Program-made: the position numbers and the translations under genes
Notes under the pieces: model-generated
What the model saw: only the letters and a program-made list of their open reading frames with translations
Told to the model about the DNA's origin: nothing
Databases searched by the model: none
Shown: one piece after another, positions 11,859 through 24,034 of the stretch
Layout of the letters: the number at the start of each line of letters is the position of its first letter
How positions within the stretch are numbered: position 1 is the first letter of the stretch
NCBI RefSeq assembly: GCF_022201045.2
Contig: NC_068563.1
Location: forward strand, 1,302,001 to 1,366,000
Length of the DNA: 64,000 bases
DNA from: Citrus sinensis
Lineage: Eukaryota > Streptophyta > Magnoliopsida > Sapindales > Rutaceae
Direction: 5' to 3'

Positions 11859-12535
11859 TTTTTATATACAATGGTATTGCGAATGGAAATTGTCTGTACA
11901 GGCATATGGAGACATGCAAGGAGTTGAGGGATATTTAAGAAATTTTAAAGCAATGTGCAGGGCGTTTACACATAAAGATGTTGCCTGATATCCTACGCAA
12001 ATCAAATCGTGGTGATGATGAATTCAAAGAAATGTTTCTGAACTATCCAAATTTTTGTGTTATACAAATTTGTGTTAATATGAACAAATAGATAGAGATA
12101 GATATGGCTGTCAACCTAAACTTGGTAACAAATTTGTGTTAATATGAACAAATTTTTGTGTTACACAAAAATAACATATACAAATTCCACACTAGCTGTA
12201 GCCCATTTAGGAGTGGTTAATATGAGACAAGGGAAAAGTTATCCATAATCAACTCTATGATATTAATCATCTTTTACTCCCTCTTCACCTAATTTGGGGT
12301 ATCTAGTTTGATGACGAAAAACGCGCATTGACTTACACATATGTTATATGTAACACTTTAATATTATTAAAAGAAATTCAATAGAAACAAATAAATTATA
12401 TTTTTTTCCGCGGATTTCATTAAAAGTTTCATGTCACTAGTTTTTCATATTTACAGCAGCTAGTAAAGAGCAAAGCTACACTAGCTGTGGTCATGAATAT
12501 GCTATAAAGAGCAGATAAAGGGAAACAAGTTAATT

Positions 12536-13400
12536 AGAACATAATACTTCAGCAAAAAATGATTATAAGTTGGTGACTATCGATGGCCGGGAAGTGGCCA
12601 ACTAGCCAAGCAGCAAGCAGAAGAAGAATCACTGACGGCGACAACTTGCAGAGGAAGATGTAGGGGCTTCGTAGCCAGACAACTAGCTGATTATGTTTTA
12701 GTAATTTTGTTTAGGGATACATTTTGCAAAATATAACTTAGTAATTGGCATAAAAAAAAAAAAAAGTGGTCCTCAACAGTCAACACCTCGCCCTCCATTT
12801 CAGCAAATTAACATCACTCCTCCCTCAGTTTACCTTATCTCCAAACCTCGTTCATAATAATGATTGTGAAATTATTGGTATGTTATGAATCCTTTCCAAA
12901 AATATCAATGACAAACACAATATAACAGCAGTGGATTGATTATAGACCTGTTAAGACAAAGAGAGAAATAACTTACGGCTATAATCCTCTGAGCTGCAGC
13001 CATGGGTGATGTTTTCAAACAGGTTTTTGGGAGTAGAAGTTTCCTCCTTTATCAAGCAAATCCTGCAAACTTGGGAGAAGAATGGAAATTAAAAAAAAAA
13101 AAAAAAAGACATTACCAAACTAACTTCTTTACCATCGAAAATTCATAAATATTATTTCCAAATTAGAATTAGTTTTTTTAAAAAAAATTCAAATCAATAT
13201 TATCCATCAACAATCAACGACATAGATCAAAGAACATACTTCAGCAAAAATGCAATAAAAGTGGGTGACTATCGACGGCAATTAATCGGCGAAACCACGA
13301 GAAATCTTGATGGCGGCATTCAACCGACCAGCCAAGCCGTAGGTGGAAGAAGAAGCACCGACGGCAACGACTTGTAGACGAATCGATTAGGATTTGATTA
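12536..13400 (-). pseudogene. Duplicated segment with degenerate coding-like fragments
   Basis: About 12536-12700 and 13228-13400 are diverged direct copies sharing tacttcagcaaaaa, gtgactatcga, agccaagc and gaagaagaa blocks. On the minus strand the right copy has an open stretch reading VVAVGASSSTYGLAGRLN and ending GFAD before a stop. The left copy has only a degraded equivalent. Between them (13003 downward, minus) lies a potential first exon MAAAQRIIA ending at a good donor (GCC then GTAAGT). This looks like the remains of a small, perhaps organelle-targeted, gene family member, but I do not recognise the family. It could also be a transposon-captured fragment. Confidence 0.3.
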
Positions 13401-14053
13401 TTATGTTTCAATTTGGCACCGTCTCTTTTTACCCTTCACAATCCCTTAATCTGACTATTCCCTCTTCGATTTTTTATTTTTTTTACATTTTGAAACGATG
13501 TTCAAAGTTCAAACCATTTGGTTCGGTTGCCCATCATCATTTAAAGCTAAACAATTCAGTTGGTTTCCTTTTTGTTAGAGCGGGAAAAATTTAACTAATA
13601 CCATTATTTCATGCGAACACGACACGAATATATAAATATGGATCGTTAAATTTGATATGATTATTAAATAGTCTAGGTCTAAATTGACATGATTTTTTTT
13701 CATGTTAAATTAAGATTAAATTTCTCAACCCATATAGCCGACCAATTATACGATTATATTTTTTATTTTTAAATTAATTTTTAAGTTCTTATCATTAAAA
13801 CTCAAATACTAGACATGATCTTCTATTTTTATTTTTTCTTGAATGATAGACATATACACAATGTTTAATTTATAAAATTTTATATATATTTAGAATTTTA
13901 ATAGTGTAAGGGTGTCAAATATTGGCACACATGTATATTTTATAATATTGATATATAATATTATTTACATATATATAATTAAAACTTTAATAATGTAAAT
14001 ATGTAATATTTTAGTGTGCATACAGATAACATTTGTTAAATATATAAATATTA

Positions 14054-16099
14054 GAAAAATTCTATAGTGCCGTAATAAAAATTACGGCATCAATACCGTG
14101 ATAGACATAAATATTGTAAATTACACATAAAATTAGTAAATGTAAAGTAAAACTAGTAAATTTATACAAGATTATTAATTATTTAAAAATATTAACATTG
14201 TTTCTACATCATTTTAGTAAAAAATATTTTATTCATTTACAAAAAAATATTTTCTTTAAATAAACAAAAAATTACTCATTAATTAAACAAAAAATTTATA
14301 TTAAAAAAGTGGAATAAATTTTATTGAATTAGTTACCACAAATTCTATATTTATTCTAGGACATTTGTATACTTTTTTTTCTCCATTTTCTATAACGATA
14401 TCTATTTATTACACATGTTAGTTAAGCACAATTATTTATCTTGATGCGGATCAAGTAAAAATAAATTAAAAAAAAATTCTTATATTACTAGACATATATG
14501 ATATATCAATAAAATTAAATATAATTTTGAGTATTATGCATACTTTATGTAGTTTCAAACTTTTTACTAGTATTTGGAGAACATTTAGGGCTGTTGTTGA
14601 GGAAGTGGAAATATGCAAAATAACCTCATCTCACAACAACTATAAAAGATATTAAAATAATTTTTTTTTTCAAAATTTGATTTTGAGCATAAATTTCATC
14701 CTTAATAAAACATCACATGTATCACATAAAAACTAATGTTATTCAATTTAAATAAATAATAATAATTAATATATAAGGTAATACACATTATAACGAGTTT
14801 TTATTTTACAATTGTAAACTTTTTTTATAATAACTCTTATATTAATTTACTTATTTTACCTTTTATTCATAAGTTTTAGGCATAATTTACAAACTTTATG
14901 TTTATTTTGTATTTAATATTGATTTACTTATTTTATGTTATATTATAAGTTTTCATTTTATATTTTATATACCAGTAATACATTAATTTACCAGTTTTAT
15001 AGTAATTTACTTATCTTACCTTCATTTTACAAGTCTTATGTTTCATTTTCGAAATTTATGTTTTATTTTATAGTTAGTGTTGATTTACTAGTTTTGTATT
15101 TTATTTGCAAGTTTTTGTTTTGTTTACCAATCATACATTAATTTACTAGTTTATATTAATTTACTTGTTTTACATTACATTTACAAGTCTTATGTTCTAC
15201 TTCCAAAATTTATGTTTTATTTTGTACTTAATGTTGATTTACTTATTTTATGTTATATTCATAAGTTTTTATTTTATTTACCAGTAATACATCAATTTAC
15301 CAATTTTATAGTAAGTTACTTATTTTATCTTCCTTTTACAAGTCTTATATTTTATTTCCAAAATTTATATTTTATTTTACAATTAGTGTTGATTTACTAA
15401 TTTTTTTTTATATTTGTAAGCTTTTATTTTATTTACTAGTAATACATTAATTTACTAGTTTATATTAATTTACTTGTTTTACCTTCCATTTACAAGTTTG
15501 ATGTTCTACTTTCAAAATTTATGTTTTATTTTGCGCTTAATGTTGATTTATTATTTTTATGTTATATTTGTAAAATTTTGTTTTATTTACTAGTAATACA
15601 AGAATTTATCAGTTTTATAATAATTTACTTGTTTTATCTTCTATTTACAATTCTTTTGTTTCATTTTCAAAATTTATGTTTTATTTTATAGTTAATGTTA
15701 ATTTACTAATTTTAAGTTATATTTGCAGGTTTTAGTTTTGTTTACTAGTAATACATCAATTTACTATTTTTATATTGATTTACCTTTTTATTTTTCATTT
15801 ACAAATTTTATGTTTAATTTCTAAAATTTTTGTTTTATTATGCACTAAATGTTGATTTATGAGTTTTAAGTTATATTTGTAAGTTTTTGTTTTATTTACT
15901 AATGATACATTAATTTACTGATTTTACCTTCTATTTACAAGTCTTATGTTTAATTTCTAAAATTTATATTATATTTTATTGTTAATGTTAATTTATAAAT
16001 TTTATATTAAATTTATAAATTTTATGTTTCATTTACACAATTTATATTTAATTACGGTATTGATGCTGTAATTTTAATTGCGACATCATAAAATAACCT
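14054..16099. mobile_element. 2.05-kb non-autonomous element with inverted repeats and an internal satellite
   Basis: The ends are imperfect inverted repeats of about 45 bp: left 14054-14100, right 16053-16099. They share the core attacggcatcaataccgt with one or two differences. The flanks are aaatatta (14046-14053) and aagtatta (16100-16107), a 7-of-8 match compatible with an 8-bp target duplication such as hAT elements make, although AT-rich matches arise easily. No transposase is encoded. Most of the interior is the ~154-bp tandem array annotated separately. Confidence 0.5.
14880..16070. repeat. ~154-bp tandem repeat, about seven diverged units
   Basis: The motif gttgatttac or a near variant recurs at about 14916, 15078, 15232, 15388, 15541, 15695, 15849 and 15987, a spacing of 138-162 bp and mostly near 154. 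Each unit carries the same order of blocks: tttatgttttattt, gttgatttact, ttatatttgtaag, agtaatacattaatttac, acttgttttacc and ttacaagtcttatg. Units differ by substitutions and small indels. Open frames here (for example 14935-15141 and 15212-15400) are products of the repeat. Confidence 0.8.
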
Positions 16100-16444
16100 A
16101 AGTATTAAATAGATTATTGAGTAACTCATTTATTTTTTATGTCATATTTAAATTTTGATATTTTAATATAATTATTAAATAAGTTATATTTGAATCGAGT
16201 TAAATTTAACACGACACAAATTTAATACGATACGAATACCACTCCATAACCTGTTTCGACAGCTTTACCTTTTGTTCCTATTGCATAAATTAAAAATCAT
16301 CCGTTGGATTAAAATTGAAGATATCTAACGGTTTCAGATTAGCCACTATATAAGACTCTATGCAAACTCTCTCTCCCCCTTCTTGCTTCCTTACGCGCCG
16401 GCCACTGTCCTGAGCTTAAAGTAAATTAAACAAAAATTTTTATA

Positions 16445-16806
16445 TAATAAAACCCTAAAACTAAAACCCTCAAAATCCCAATTCCTTTAGTCTCTATTAA
16501 AACAGTAAGCCGGGTTTGTTCGCTCTTTTATCTCATAATTTTTCTCTTTTTTTTTTTCCCAAAAACATTTTCAGCTTTGGTTTATTTGCTCTGAAAATTA
16601 CAGAGCTGTAACAGGAGCAAAAGCTTGTATCTTTATGTATTTCGGAATTTTTTATGTCCTTTCAATGAATAGATGTTAATAATTTCTTTAATATGTTGCT
16701 TTTTATTATTTATATTGTTATTTTTTGAAAGTTGAAGTGGGTTGGTTTATTTGATTGTTATATTTGATGCATTGTTGATGTAGGGTAAGTTTGAAGCTTT
16801 GGTATA
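16445..16806 (+). promoter_or_regulatory. POL5 5' region: telo-box and probable leader intron
   Basis: A telo-box AAACCCTAA lies at 16450-16458, consistent with a gene of ribosome biogenesis. A donor-like ACA then GTAAGC (intron from 16505) and an acceptor gatgtag ending at 16783 suggest a 5'-leader intron. Splicing is inferred from motifs only. Confidence 0.45.
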
Positions 16807-19800
16807 ATGGGGGGCAAGAAAAGAAACTCTAATGTTGTAGAGGAAGGAGAGGGCGTAGTTGATACGGCTACTGAAAATACAATTGCCGGTAATCTGGATA
16901 ATGGCAATGTGGGGGATAACAATGTTATTTTGAGTCCTTTGAAGAAGAAAGTGAAAAAGGATAAGCAAAAAGGAGGAAAGGGAGATGGCGATGGGAAGAA
17001 AGTTTCTAGTTCTATCAAACCAATGGAGAGAAGGAAGAAAAGGAAATTGATGGACAAGCAGAGGCAGCGGTCTGCTTTGGAAAACAAAGAAGTTCATCCA
17101 AAAGAAGTTGGTGGAGCATTGAGAGGAGAAGAAACTAAGGCATCAGTGGCATCGTCATCATCTAGTAGTGGGATGCCGGACTTGCGACTTAGTGTTTTTA
17201 ATGACTTGGCGTCTGGTGATGTTTCTGTGAGACAAGCAGCGGCTGAAACGTTGGTGAAAGAGTTGCAGGAAGTTCAGAAGGCGTATGATAGACTTGCGGA
17301 TCAGTCAGTTAAAGGTCATGGATTAAAGTTGGAAGCCAACAAAGATGATGGGTTAAATGACTGTGCGCCTTCTCTGAGATATGCTATTCGTAGGCTTATC
17401 CGTGGTGTTTCTTCGTCAAGAGAGGTATGCTTTGTTAGCTTGGTCCTGAATCTTCTCAATGGTGATATTGCTGTAATAAAACTTTTGTTATAATTTCGAG
17501 AGTTATTTTGTAGCCTGCTTGTTTTCTTTGGAGACCTTTGCATGGCATTTCTTGTTATTGGTACAAGCAGTGGGCCATCTATTGGGTAGATGACTCTTTC
17601 TTTCTAGCTTTTTGCTAATTTATGATCTGAAATTGCTTTTGCAGTGTGCAAGACAAGGGTTTGCATTAGGTCTGACTCTTTCAGTCAGTACAATTCCAAG
17701 TATCAAAGTGGACTCATTGCTGAAACTAATTGTTGATTTGTTGGAGGTCTCGTCATCGATGAAGGGCCAGGTAGGAAATTTAATATCATATACCGTACAT
17801 TTGATACGGTTTTCATGGACTTAAAAAGAAAAATCTGAGTTGTGCAATTGCAGGAAGTGAGGGACTGCCTTTTGGGTCGCTTATTTGCCTATGGTGCTCT
17901 TGCTCGGTCAGGAAGACTAACTAAAGAATGGATATCTGATAAAAACACACCATACATCAAGGAATTCACCAGTGTCCTTATCTCCCTTGCAGCAAAGAAA
18001 CGATACTTGCAAGAGCCTGCTGTCTCGATTATTTTAGAATTGGTTGAAAAGGTACGGTCTAAGAAATGGAACTCATTCATTCAGTTAAAATATATGCACT
18101 TGCTTTTGATGCATGGTTGGGGAGGATTTAATTTTGCTGTTAATGGTGCATGTCCAATTTATATATGGCTTTTACCTGTTATTTTAGATCTGGATTTGGT
18201 AAATAGTATGTAAGCATAGTGATTTTTTTAATTATGCTGGCCATTGTGATTAATCAATATTTTTAATAGCTCATAGCAGCCTGAACTCCTTTGAAGTCAT
18301 TTTCTGGATTTCCTTTTTTTTTTTTTTTGGTTTGTTTCCCTTGACGCGGGGGGCGCATTACTCTGTTCAATTTCTTGGATGTGTATCATGTGTTTATGTT
18401 AGGACTAGAACTATGTAATTGATTTTTATACTTGGATAGTAGGTTTACAGTTTGGCATTCTGTTGTACTGGAACGTCTTGCTCTGAGTTTTATACCTGTT
18501 GAATTGTTTACATTCCTTGTACATATGTTTATAACTTTCAAATACCTTTCAGGTGCTAGAAGGAGTAGCTCTCTGATTTATGCACCACTTTAGCAGTTTT
18601 TATTTACTTAAGAAAAAGAAAAGAGAAATTGTTCTATGTTCTGATGTGTGGGTGTCAGTTGGAATTGCTTACTCGTGCCTTAATCCTTTTATGTCTTTTA
18701 TGTTTTTGTAGGTGCCCACTGATGCTGTGGTAAGTCATGTCCTCGAAGCTCCTGGTCTTCATGAGTGGTTTGAAGGAGCCAATGAAGTTGGAAATCCTGA
18801 TGCTTTGCTTTTAGCTCTTAGAATTCGAGAAAAAATTTCTGATGACAGCAAGAAGTTCGGCAAACTTTTGCCAACTCCTTTCAGCCCTAGTAAACTTTTT
18901 GCTGCTGACCATTTGTCCTCTCTTGTTAATTGCTTGAAGGTGGTATTCAGATATATTTGTACACTGCTACTTTAAGATGGATGAATGAAATCAGAAAATT
19001 TTCTGAAAATGTTTTTGTTTCTGTAATGTGGCAGGAATCTACCTTCTGTCAGCCCCGAATTCACAGTGTGTGGCCTGTTCTGGTAAATATTCTTTTACCT
19101 GATACAGTCTTGCAAGATGAAGATGCAGCATCAGTTTCATCTTCGATAAAGAAACACAAAAAGAGTCGTAAGTCTAGCTCAACTGAAGAAGAGGTTGCCA
19201 AGAGTTTTTGGTCTTTCTGTGAGATTATTATTGAAGGATCCCTTCTTCTCTCATCTCATGATCGCAAACACTTGGCATTTGACATTCTGCTGCTTCTCCT
19301 ACCAAGGCTACCTGCATCTTTTGTCTCGATTGTTCTTTCTTACAAACTTGTGCAGTGCCTGATGGATATACTTTCCACAAAAGATTCTTGGTTGTATAAA
19401 GTTGCTCAGTATTTCCTTAAAGAATTGATAGATTGGGTTGGAAATGATGATGTCAGAAGAATTGCTGTGATTGTGGCTCTACAAAAGCACAGTAATGGAA
19501 AATTTGACTGCATCACACGGACAAAAGTAGTTAAAGATTTGATGGCAGATTTCAAAACAGAATCAGGTTGCATGTTTTTTGTTCAGGACCTAGTCAACAT
19601 GTTTGTGGACGAAGGTCAAGCTTCTGAGGAACCTTCAGATCAGAGTCAAACTACTGATGACAATTCAGAGATGGGTTCAATTGGTGAGAAGGATGCAATG
19701 GGGACATTGGGAAATGCTGATTATCTGAAAAGTTGGGTTATAGAATCCCTCCCCAGTATTTTGAAATACTTGAAGCTGGATCCTGAAGCAAAGTTTCGAG

Positions 19801-22581
19801 TGCAAAAGGAAATTTTGAAGTTTCTGGCTGTTCAGGGTTTGTTCTCTGCATCTCTTGGCACTGAAGTGACATCTTTTGAGTTACAGGAGAAATTTCGCTG
19901 GCCTAAAGCAGCGACCTCGAGTGCTCTTTGCAGGATGTGCATTGAGCAGCTTCAGCAATTGCTGGCAAATGCTCAGAAGGTTGATGGGTCACATTCCTTG
20001 GCAAATGGACTGGAGCCAAGTGATCTTGGATCTTACTTCATGAGGTTTCTGAGCACATTACGCAACATTCCCTCAGTTTCTCTCTTTCGATCTTTAAGTG
20101 ATGAGGACGAACAGGCATTCAAAAAATTGCAAGAAATGGAAACTAGGATTTCTAGAGAGGTAGATGAATTTACCTTTCTGTTTTCTGCACCACCAATATA
20201 CTGCAGTTGCTTTTAATTTTGGAGTGGGTTTATTCTTGGGGAGCTGATTCTGAGTACAGTAGCATCTCGGACTTCCCTAAGAAATATGCTTATTTAAATG
20301 TGTCAGAAGTTTCCAAATTTTATTGCGTATTATGTAGTTTAATCTCTGAAATGATATTTAGAAGTTTGCTTGTTCTTAATGTTATAGGAAAGGAATAGTG
20401 GGCTCAGCGCGGATGCAGATAAATTGCATGCACTTAGATACTTGCTTATCCAGTTGCTGCTCCAAGTGCTCCTTCGACCAGGGGAATTCTCCGAAGCTGC
20501 CTCTGATCTTGTCATGTGTTGTAAGAAAGCTTTTGCAACTTCTGATCTTCTTAACTCCTCTGGTGAAGATGAGTCGGATGGTGATTCTACACCGGAGTTG
20601 ATGGATGTCTTGGTGGATACATTGATGTCATTGCTGCCGCAGTCATCAGCTCCTGTGCGGTCTGCAATCGAGCAGGTGTGTGTTACAGCAAGTGTACATT
20701 CTTTCCTTTTTGTGTACTTGCGATTCTTTTTTTTAGATCGGACTCAAAGATTTGTTATGCTCTAAGAAAGAACATTTTTCCTTGCTATGAGTTCCCAGTA
20801 CAAATGTATGATTTATATGGCTTCTGCTTGTGTGCTCAGGTTTTCAAATATTTCTGTGATAATGTAACGGACGATGGACTCATGCGGATGTTACGAGTTA
20901 TTAAGAAAGATTTGAAACCAGCTAGACATCGCCATGCCGAGAGTGAAGAAGAAGAAGAAGATGATGACGAAGAAGATTTTCTGGGTATTGAAGAAGAGGA
21001 GGATATTGATGAGGCTGAGACTGGTGAAACAGCAGAGAGTGATGAGCATTCTGATTACTCCGAGGCTGTGGCTGGAATAGAAGGACCTGGCAAAGAACTT
21101 CCTGAACATTCTGATGATTCTGATGGAGTGGATGATGAGGCAATGTTCCGGATGGATACTTATCTTGCCCATATTGTCAAAGAGAAAAAGAATCAGTCTG
21201 GGGGTGAAACTGCTCAATCCCAGCTTGTTCTGTTCAAACTTCGGGTTCTTTCACTGCTGGAAATTTACCTGCATGAAAATCCAGGCAAGTACTACTATGT
21301 GTTAAGCTAAGATTGAGCTAAGATTAGATTAACACTGTTTGAGATATAAAATTGTTCCTCAAGCAGTTTTTAGATTGTGTTTATTTAAAATAAGGCTCGT
21401 TGGGAGTAACATTGTTCTTTATTGAGGCTCTCTAGTATTGGGATTATTTTGGATTAACAGAGTGAGGATTTAGCAATGATATCGCTTAAGATTCTAACCG
21501 GTTTCAGAACTGACAATTTCAACTTAGAGCTTGGTTTGGATTAGCCACCTTTTACCAGTAATATATTAATTTTATGATAATTTATTTGATTTGAATGTTA
21601 AATTGGTAATTTAGGAAGGATTGAGAAACAGTTCGCTGCATACTGCTAATACTTGACTATTAATTTCAAAAAAAAATTCTCTTTTCCTGCATCCTGATAA
21701 GTGCTTATGGTTTTCCTTGCACAGGTAAGCCCCAAGTTCTGATGGTGTACTCAAACTTGGCTCAGGCATTTGTTAACCCACATACTATTGAAGGCAGTGA
21801 GCAGCTTGGACAACGTATATGGGGAATTCTGCAGAAGAAAATATTCAAAGCTAAAGACTTTCCGAAGAGTGACTCAGTGCAACTTTCTACTCTTGAATCT
21901 TTGTTGGAGAAAAATTTAAAATTGGCATCAAAACCGTTCAAGAGAAAGAAATCGGTTGCCAGTCTATCTAAGAAGAAGCAGTCAGCCTCCTTGAATCGGC
22001 ACAAAATGATTGGATCTTTAGCGCAGAATTCAACCTTCTGGATTTTAAAGATCATTGATGCAAGAAATTTTTCAGAGTCTGAACTACAAAGGGTTTTTGA
22101 TATCTTCCGGGATGTGTTGGTTGGTTATTTTGATAGTAAAAAATCTCAAGTTAAATCTGAATTTCTGAAGGAAATATTTCGAAGAAGGCCATGGATTGGG
22201 CATCATCTCTTTGGATTCATTCTTGAAAAATGTGGCAGTGCAAAATCAGTGTTTCGTCGAGTTGAATCTCTGGATCTGGTGATGGAGATTTTAAAGTCAC
22301 TGGTTCCTTTAAGCTCTGATGAAGCTACTCGGGATGCATCAAAGAGAAAGTTGAAGAGCCATCTCCGAAATCTCAGCCATGTGATAAAGCAGTTGGTGAC
22401 AAATATGCCTGAGAAGCAGTCTAGACGGGCTGAAGTACGCAAGTTCTGTGCTAAGATGTTCCAGATGTTATCAACTCTTAACCTGACCAAGCCTTTTCTT
22501 AAAGATTTGCCCTCTGATGCTCATGCTGCTTGCGAATCTCAACTTGGTGACATGTTCCTTAATTTGAAGAAGCTGGAATGA
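16807..22581 (+). CDS. POL5: POL5 / MYBBP1A-like protein (DNA polymerase phi family)
   Basis: Eight exons: 16807-17424, 17645-17770, 17854-18051, 18712-18939, 19035-20159, 20388-20675, 20840-21284 and 21725-22581, together 1294 codons, close to the length of the Arabidopsis relative as I recall it. The N-terminus is Lys-rich with likely nuclear/nucleolar signals. An ARM/HEAT-like helical body starts near residue 120 (LSVFNDLASGDVSVRQAAAE). A long acidic stretch of Glu and Asp is encoded at about 20937-21060, and the C-terminal part is basic. Despite its name the family is not thought to be a working polymerase. Yeast Pol5 and animal MYBBP1A act in the nucleolus in rRNA transcription and ribosome assembly. 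Intron 7 appears to use a GC donor (21285-21286), since only the join CCAG to GTAAGCCC keeps the frame. Confidence 0.92.
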
Positions 22582-22639
22582 CAGCAGTAAGGATATACCG
22601 TTGGAGAAAAGTCATGATGAATGTAATTCGTTCTTATTC

Positions 22640-24034
22640 ATATGACATCCTCATGCAAGTCCCCATCACTGCCTGCCCAGTTCTGGGGGCAATATTGATA
22701 AATTGATGTGCAATTTTGCTAGCACCATGTCATGAAACTTTTATATTGGTAAAATTCTTGAAAATTGTTTGTTTTGATTTCTAAGTTGTTTTTCTAATAT
22801 TATATCTAATGAATGCTCGTAGAGGAAGAGATTGATCATAGTCAGCTAAATTTTCAACCTCGGGCTCAGGTTTATTTTCCAAGTGAATGAAGTCGTGCTA
22901 TCGTTTTCAAGGTTCAGCTGTTTCTCATTTGCAACGTGCATCAAACATTCAGCATTGTTTTATGAGCTGAAGTGAGTGCTCATTCGGTCTCTAATGGGAT
23001 TAGATGTTGTTGCTGTCTTGCAATACGTTGATATGTTGTAATATACAAAGTAGTCTCTGTCAAGTAATAGCCCTTAAGCCGGCCAGCCGTGCTTACATGT
23101 GGTATTTACCTGTCCTTGGACTTTGTTGGACCAGTACTATAATCTATAATATTTTCTTTACTTTGCCCTTTTCTCACGGATTTATCGGCTTGCACTTCTT
23201 TTAAAATAATAAACAAAAAACACATGTATCCGGTTAAGCATTGGCATATTGTTTTCCCAAACAACTCAGAGTCAATAATCAAATTCAAAGCCTGGCACTG
23301 GCAGGCCCTTTCTTTCACATGCTTACAGCATCCATTCCCTTCTCGTCTGCGTAAAACCTTTACAGATAATATATCACTAAATTTTAACTAATCTTCTGAA
23401 TCTTCTCAAACATGCACCAAGATCCATTTCCATTATCCATCTCACTTGCCAAATAAAAGAATGTACTGGCAGACCTGTGTGCTGAGTCTCTTAATCATAA
23501 CCAATTAAATGCAAAAACGAAAACACAGTTGCAAATTTGGTCAATGATTAGCTAAAATTATGTATTTAGTGTTAAAAATGTTTACAAAGTATTCAACCCT
23601 CTAAATTTCTCACTAACACATCTAACAAATCTCTCTAGCTCCTTGCCTACATCATTTCTCTACCGTCACTAGCCAGCCTACACAATTTTCTCCTACATTT
23701 TTTCTTTTTCAAATTGTTCCCCAATCCTTGATCCTCTTTACAATCCAGCCAAATGCTACCAAGCCAAATTTCCAAAGTCCTCGGGATCCTCCAAAATGCA
23801 ACCACAACAACCAAAAGTCCACAACACAACTTGCAATCAAACCCTGCAACAAGAGAGTTCCATAAGTTCAGCACACGACGGCCGCGTAAAAGAAGACAAA
23901 GAAATGAGCCCAACGGCACAACCAAAATGATTTCTACCTCGTTCATCCATAGTAATCACACTTCAGGGCTCCCCTCCTGCACGAAAGCTTTGGACCAATT
24001 CCTCAAACCTCAATATTTTCAATGACCGTGCATT
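22640..24034. other. Convergent spacer between POL5 and the GTE gene
   Basis: Contains the two 3' untranslated regions. No coding sequence, RNA gene or clear repeat is seen. Open frames at 23106-23318 and 23647-24025 lack family resemblance and overlap the probable GTE 3' region. Confidence 0.6.

Larger units (their letters stand above)
10700..16440. other. Repeat-rich spacer between mtHsp70 and POL5
   Basis: About 5.7 kb without a supported intact gene. In order it contains the probable 3' untranslated region of mtHsp70, an inverted-repeat element (about 11075-11858), a 26-bp local direct repeat (12064-12089 and 12128-12153), a duplicated segment with protein-like minus-strand frames (about 12536-12700 and 13228-13400), and a 2-kb element filled with a ~154-bp tandem repeat (14054-16099). 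That last element lies inside older AT-rich sequence. Motifs of the type aacacgacac near 13620 and 16210 flank it and may be the two halves of an older interrupted transposon. Confidence 0.55.

Noticed and set aside
14935-15400. Hydrophobic Phe/Tyr/Leu-rich frames resembling membrane peptides
   Set aside because: They read the AT-rich ~154-bp tandem repeat; the composition alone gives such residues.
14880-16070. CRISPR-like repeat array
   Set aside because: Units are contiguous and diverged, without spacers, in a plant nuclear context.
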